Part shown: one piece after another, positions 26,112 to 26,412 of the stretch
Numbering within the stretch: position 1 is the first letter of the stretch
Layout of the letters: each line of letters begins with the position of its first letter
Source: a virus
Virus record (IMG/VR): IMGVR_UViG_3300024520_000426
Coordinates: 1-26,412 of that record
Length of the DNA: 26,412 bases
Reading direction: 5' to 3' (one strand)
Notes under the pieces: generated by a model
Told to the model about the DNA's origin: nothing
The model's database searches: none
Seen by the model: the letters and a program-made list of their open reading frames with translations, nothing else
Program-made: the position numbers and the translations under genes

Positions 26112-26412
26112 ATGGTTACGATAGTAAGAGGTAGTGTATTAGAGCAGGTAAGTGTTGCAGACTTTGGCGCGATTGGTGGTAATGCAGCGATAGATACGGC
26201 AGCGTTCCAAGCAGCCTTTGCATTAGTGGGTGAGGCAGGCGGCAATAAAGTTAAGAAAGTTATTATTAATCACCCTAGCTCTGGTTTACCCTATCGGTTA
26301 AATGATCGCATCTTAATTGATGACGTATCAGGTTTAACAGTAGAAGCTGATGCCGCATGGGTAGCAAGAGATCAATATATTATCGAGTGGTACGGTGACG
26401 CTATTACGCCCG
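26112..26412 (+). CDS. second tailspike/beta-helix protein, N-terminal part only
   Basis: The 100 residues visible before the window edge begin 'MVTIVRGSVLEQVSVADFGA' and continue 'IGGNAAIDTAAFQAAFALVG'. That is the pectate-lyase-type opening (V-x-D-F-G-A-x-G ... D-T-A-A-F-Q-A-A) also found at residue 224 of the previous spike. It lacks the P22-type head-binding domain and begins almost directly with the beta-helix, so it must attach to the virion some other way, perhaps through the first spike or the Ig-like domains of the gp4 fusion. It may be a depolymerase. The rest of the gene and its end are outside the window. Confidence 0.7.
   Translation, partial: MVTIVRGSVLEQVSVADFGAIGGNAAIDTAAFQAAFALVGEAGGNKVKKVIINHPSSGLPYRLNDRILIDDVSGLTVEADAAWVARDQYIIEWYGDAITP

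Noticed and set aside
1-26412. tRNA genes, CRISPR arrays, insertion sequences, integrase or attachment sites
   Set aside because: I looked for cloverleaf ends, spaced direct repeats, transposase motifs and recombinase motifs and saw none. Small or divergent examples could still be missed without computation.

Overview
This window is one segment of a tailed-phage (or prophage) genome with a short-tailed, P22/Sf6-like virion. The call rests on a syntenic run: small terminase, Sf6-type large terminase, P22-type portal, scaffold, P22-type coat protein, gp4-like tail accessory factor, gp10-like DNA-stabilisation protein, needle-position protein, gp14-like protein, three ejection-protein genes, and a tailspike with a P22-type head-binding domain. 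The host is probably a gammaproteobacterium. Two LexA/SOS-box-like sites have the CTG-N10-CAG spacing used there, and one gene encodes a LexA DNA-binding domain closely resembling the enterobacterial one. The host genus cannot be fixed from the sequence.

Layout. 1-430: no protein gene seen; several collinear inverted repeats suggest a structured RNA, followed by a terminator whose loop is the -35 box of the next promoter. 428-586: a solitary Phd/YefM-like protein. 650-1838: two overlapping replication genes, O-like (DUF1376) and lambda P-like. 1835-4241: a train of very small accessory genes (24-91 codons), several behind the same translation-start module (AAAGAGGGTAAG), including small Cys-rich proteins, a one-pass membrane protein and a secreted mini-protein. 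4285-4717: a stand-alone LexA-type DNA-binding domain and a small partner gene. 4717-7750: two large Ser/Thr/Gly-rich beta-type proteins, a 93-residue beta protein and a membrane-anchored HNH nuclease. 7733-7779: a promoter with a full CTGT-N8-ACAG box over its start point, driving the late genes. 7800-12015: a mini membrane protein, TerS, TerL and portal. 12016-12581 (minus strand): a moron operon with its own promoter, encoding a second Phd-like protein, a tiny amber-interrupted phage peptide and a lipoprotein. 12648-26412: scaffold, coat (then a strong terminator), tail-completion proteins, ejection proteins and two successive tailspike/beta-helix genes, the last cut by the window edge.

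How the parts work together. The replication and accessory genes and the whole virion module are on the plus strand, mostly with stop/start overlaps that imply translational coupling. The packaging motor is TerS/TerL with the HNH nuclease next to it. Portal, scaffold and coat build the procapsid. The gp4-like, gp10-like and needle-position proteins close the portal, three ejection proteins are packed inside, and the tailspikes bind the host surface.

The most interesting inference is regulatory. The phage carries a LexA DNA-binding domain with no cleavage or protease domain, a LexA-like half-site pair lies at that gene's own start, and a second, better box covers the late promoter. This suggests either host-SOS control of late genes or a phage-made, non-cleavable LexA mimic acting on its own late promoter and perhaps on the host SOS regulon. 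Two in-frame amber codons followed by sensible coding sequence (6993 plus strand, 12314-12316 minus strand) are a second, separate anomaly.
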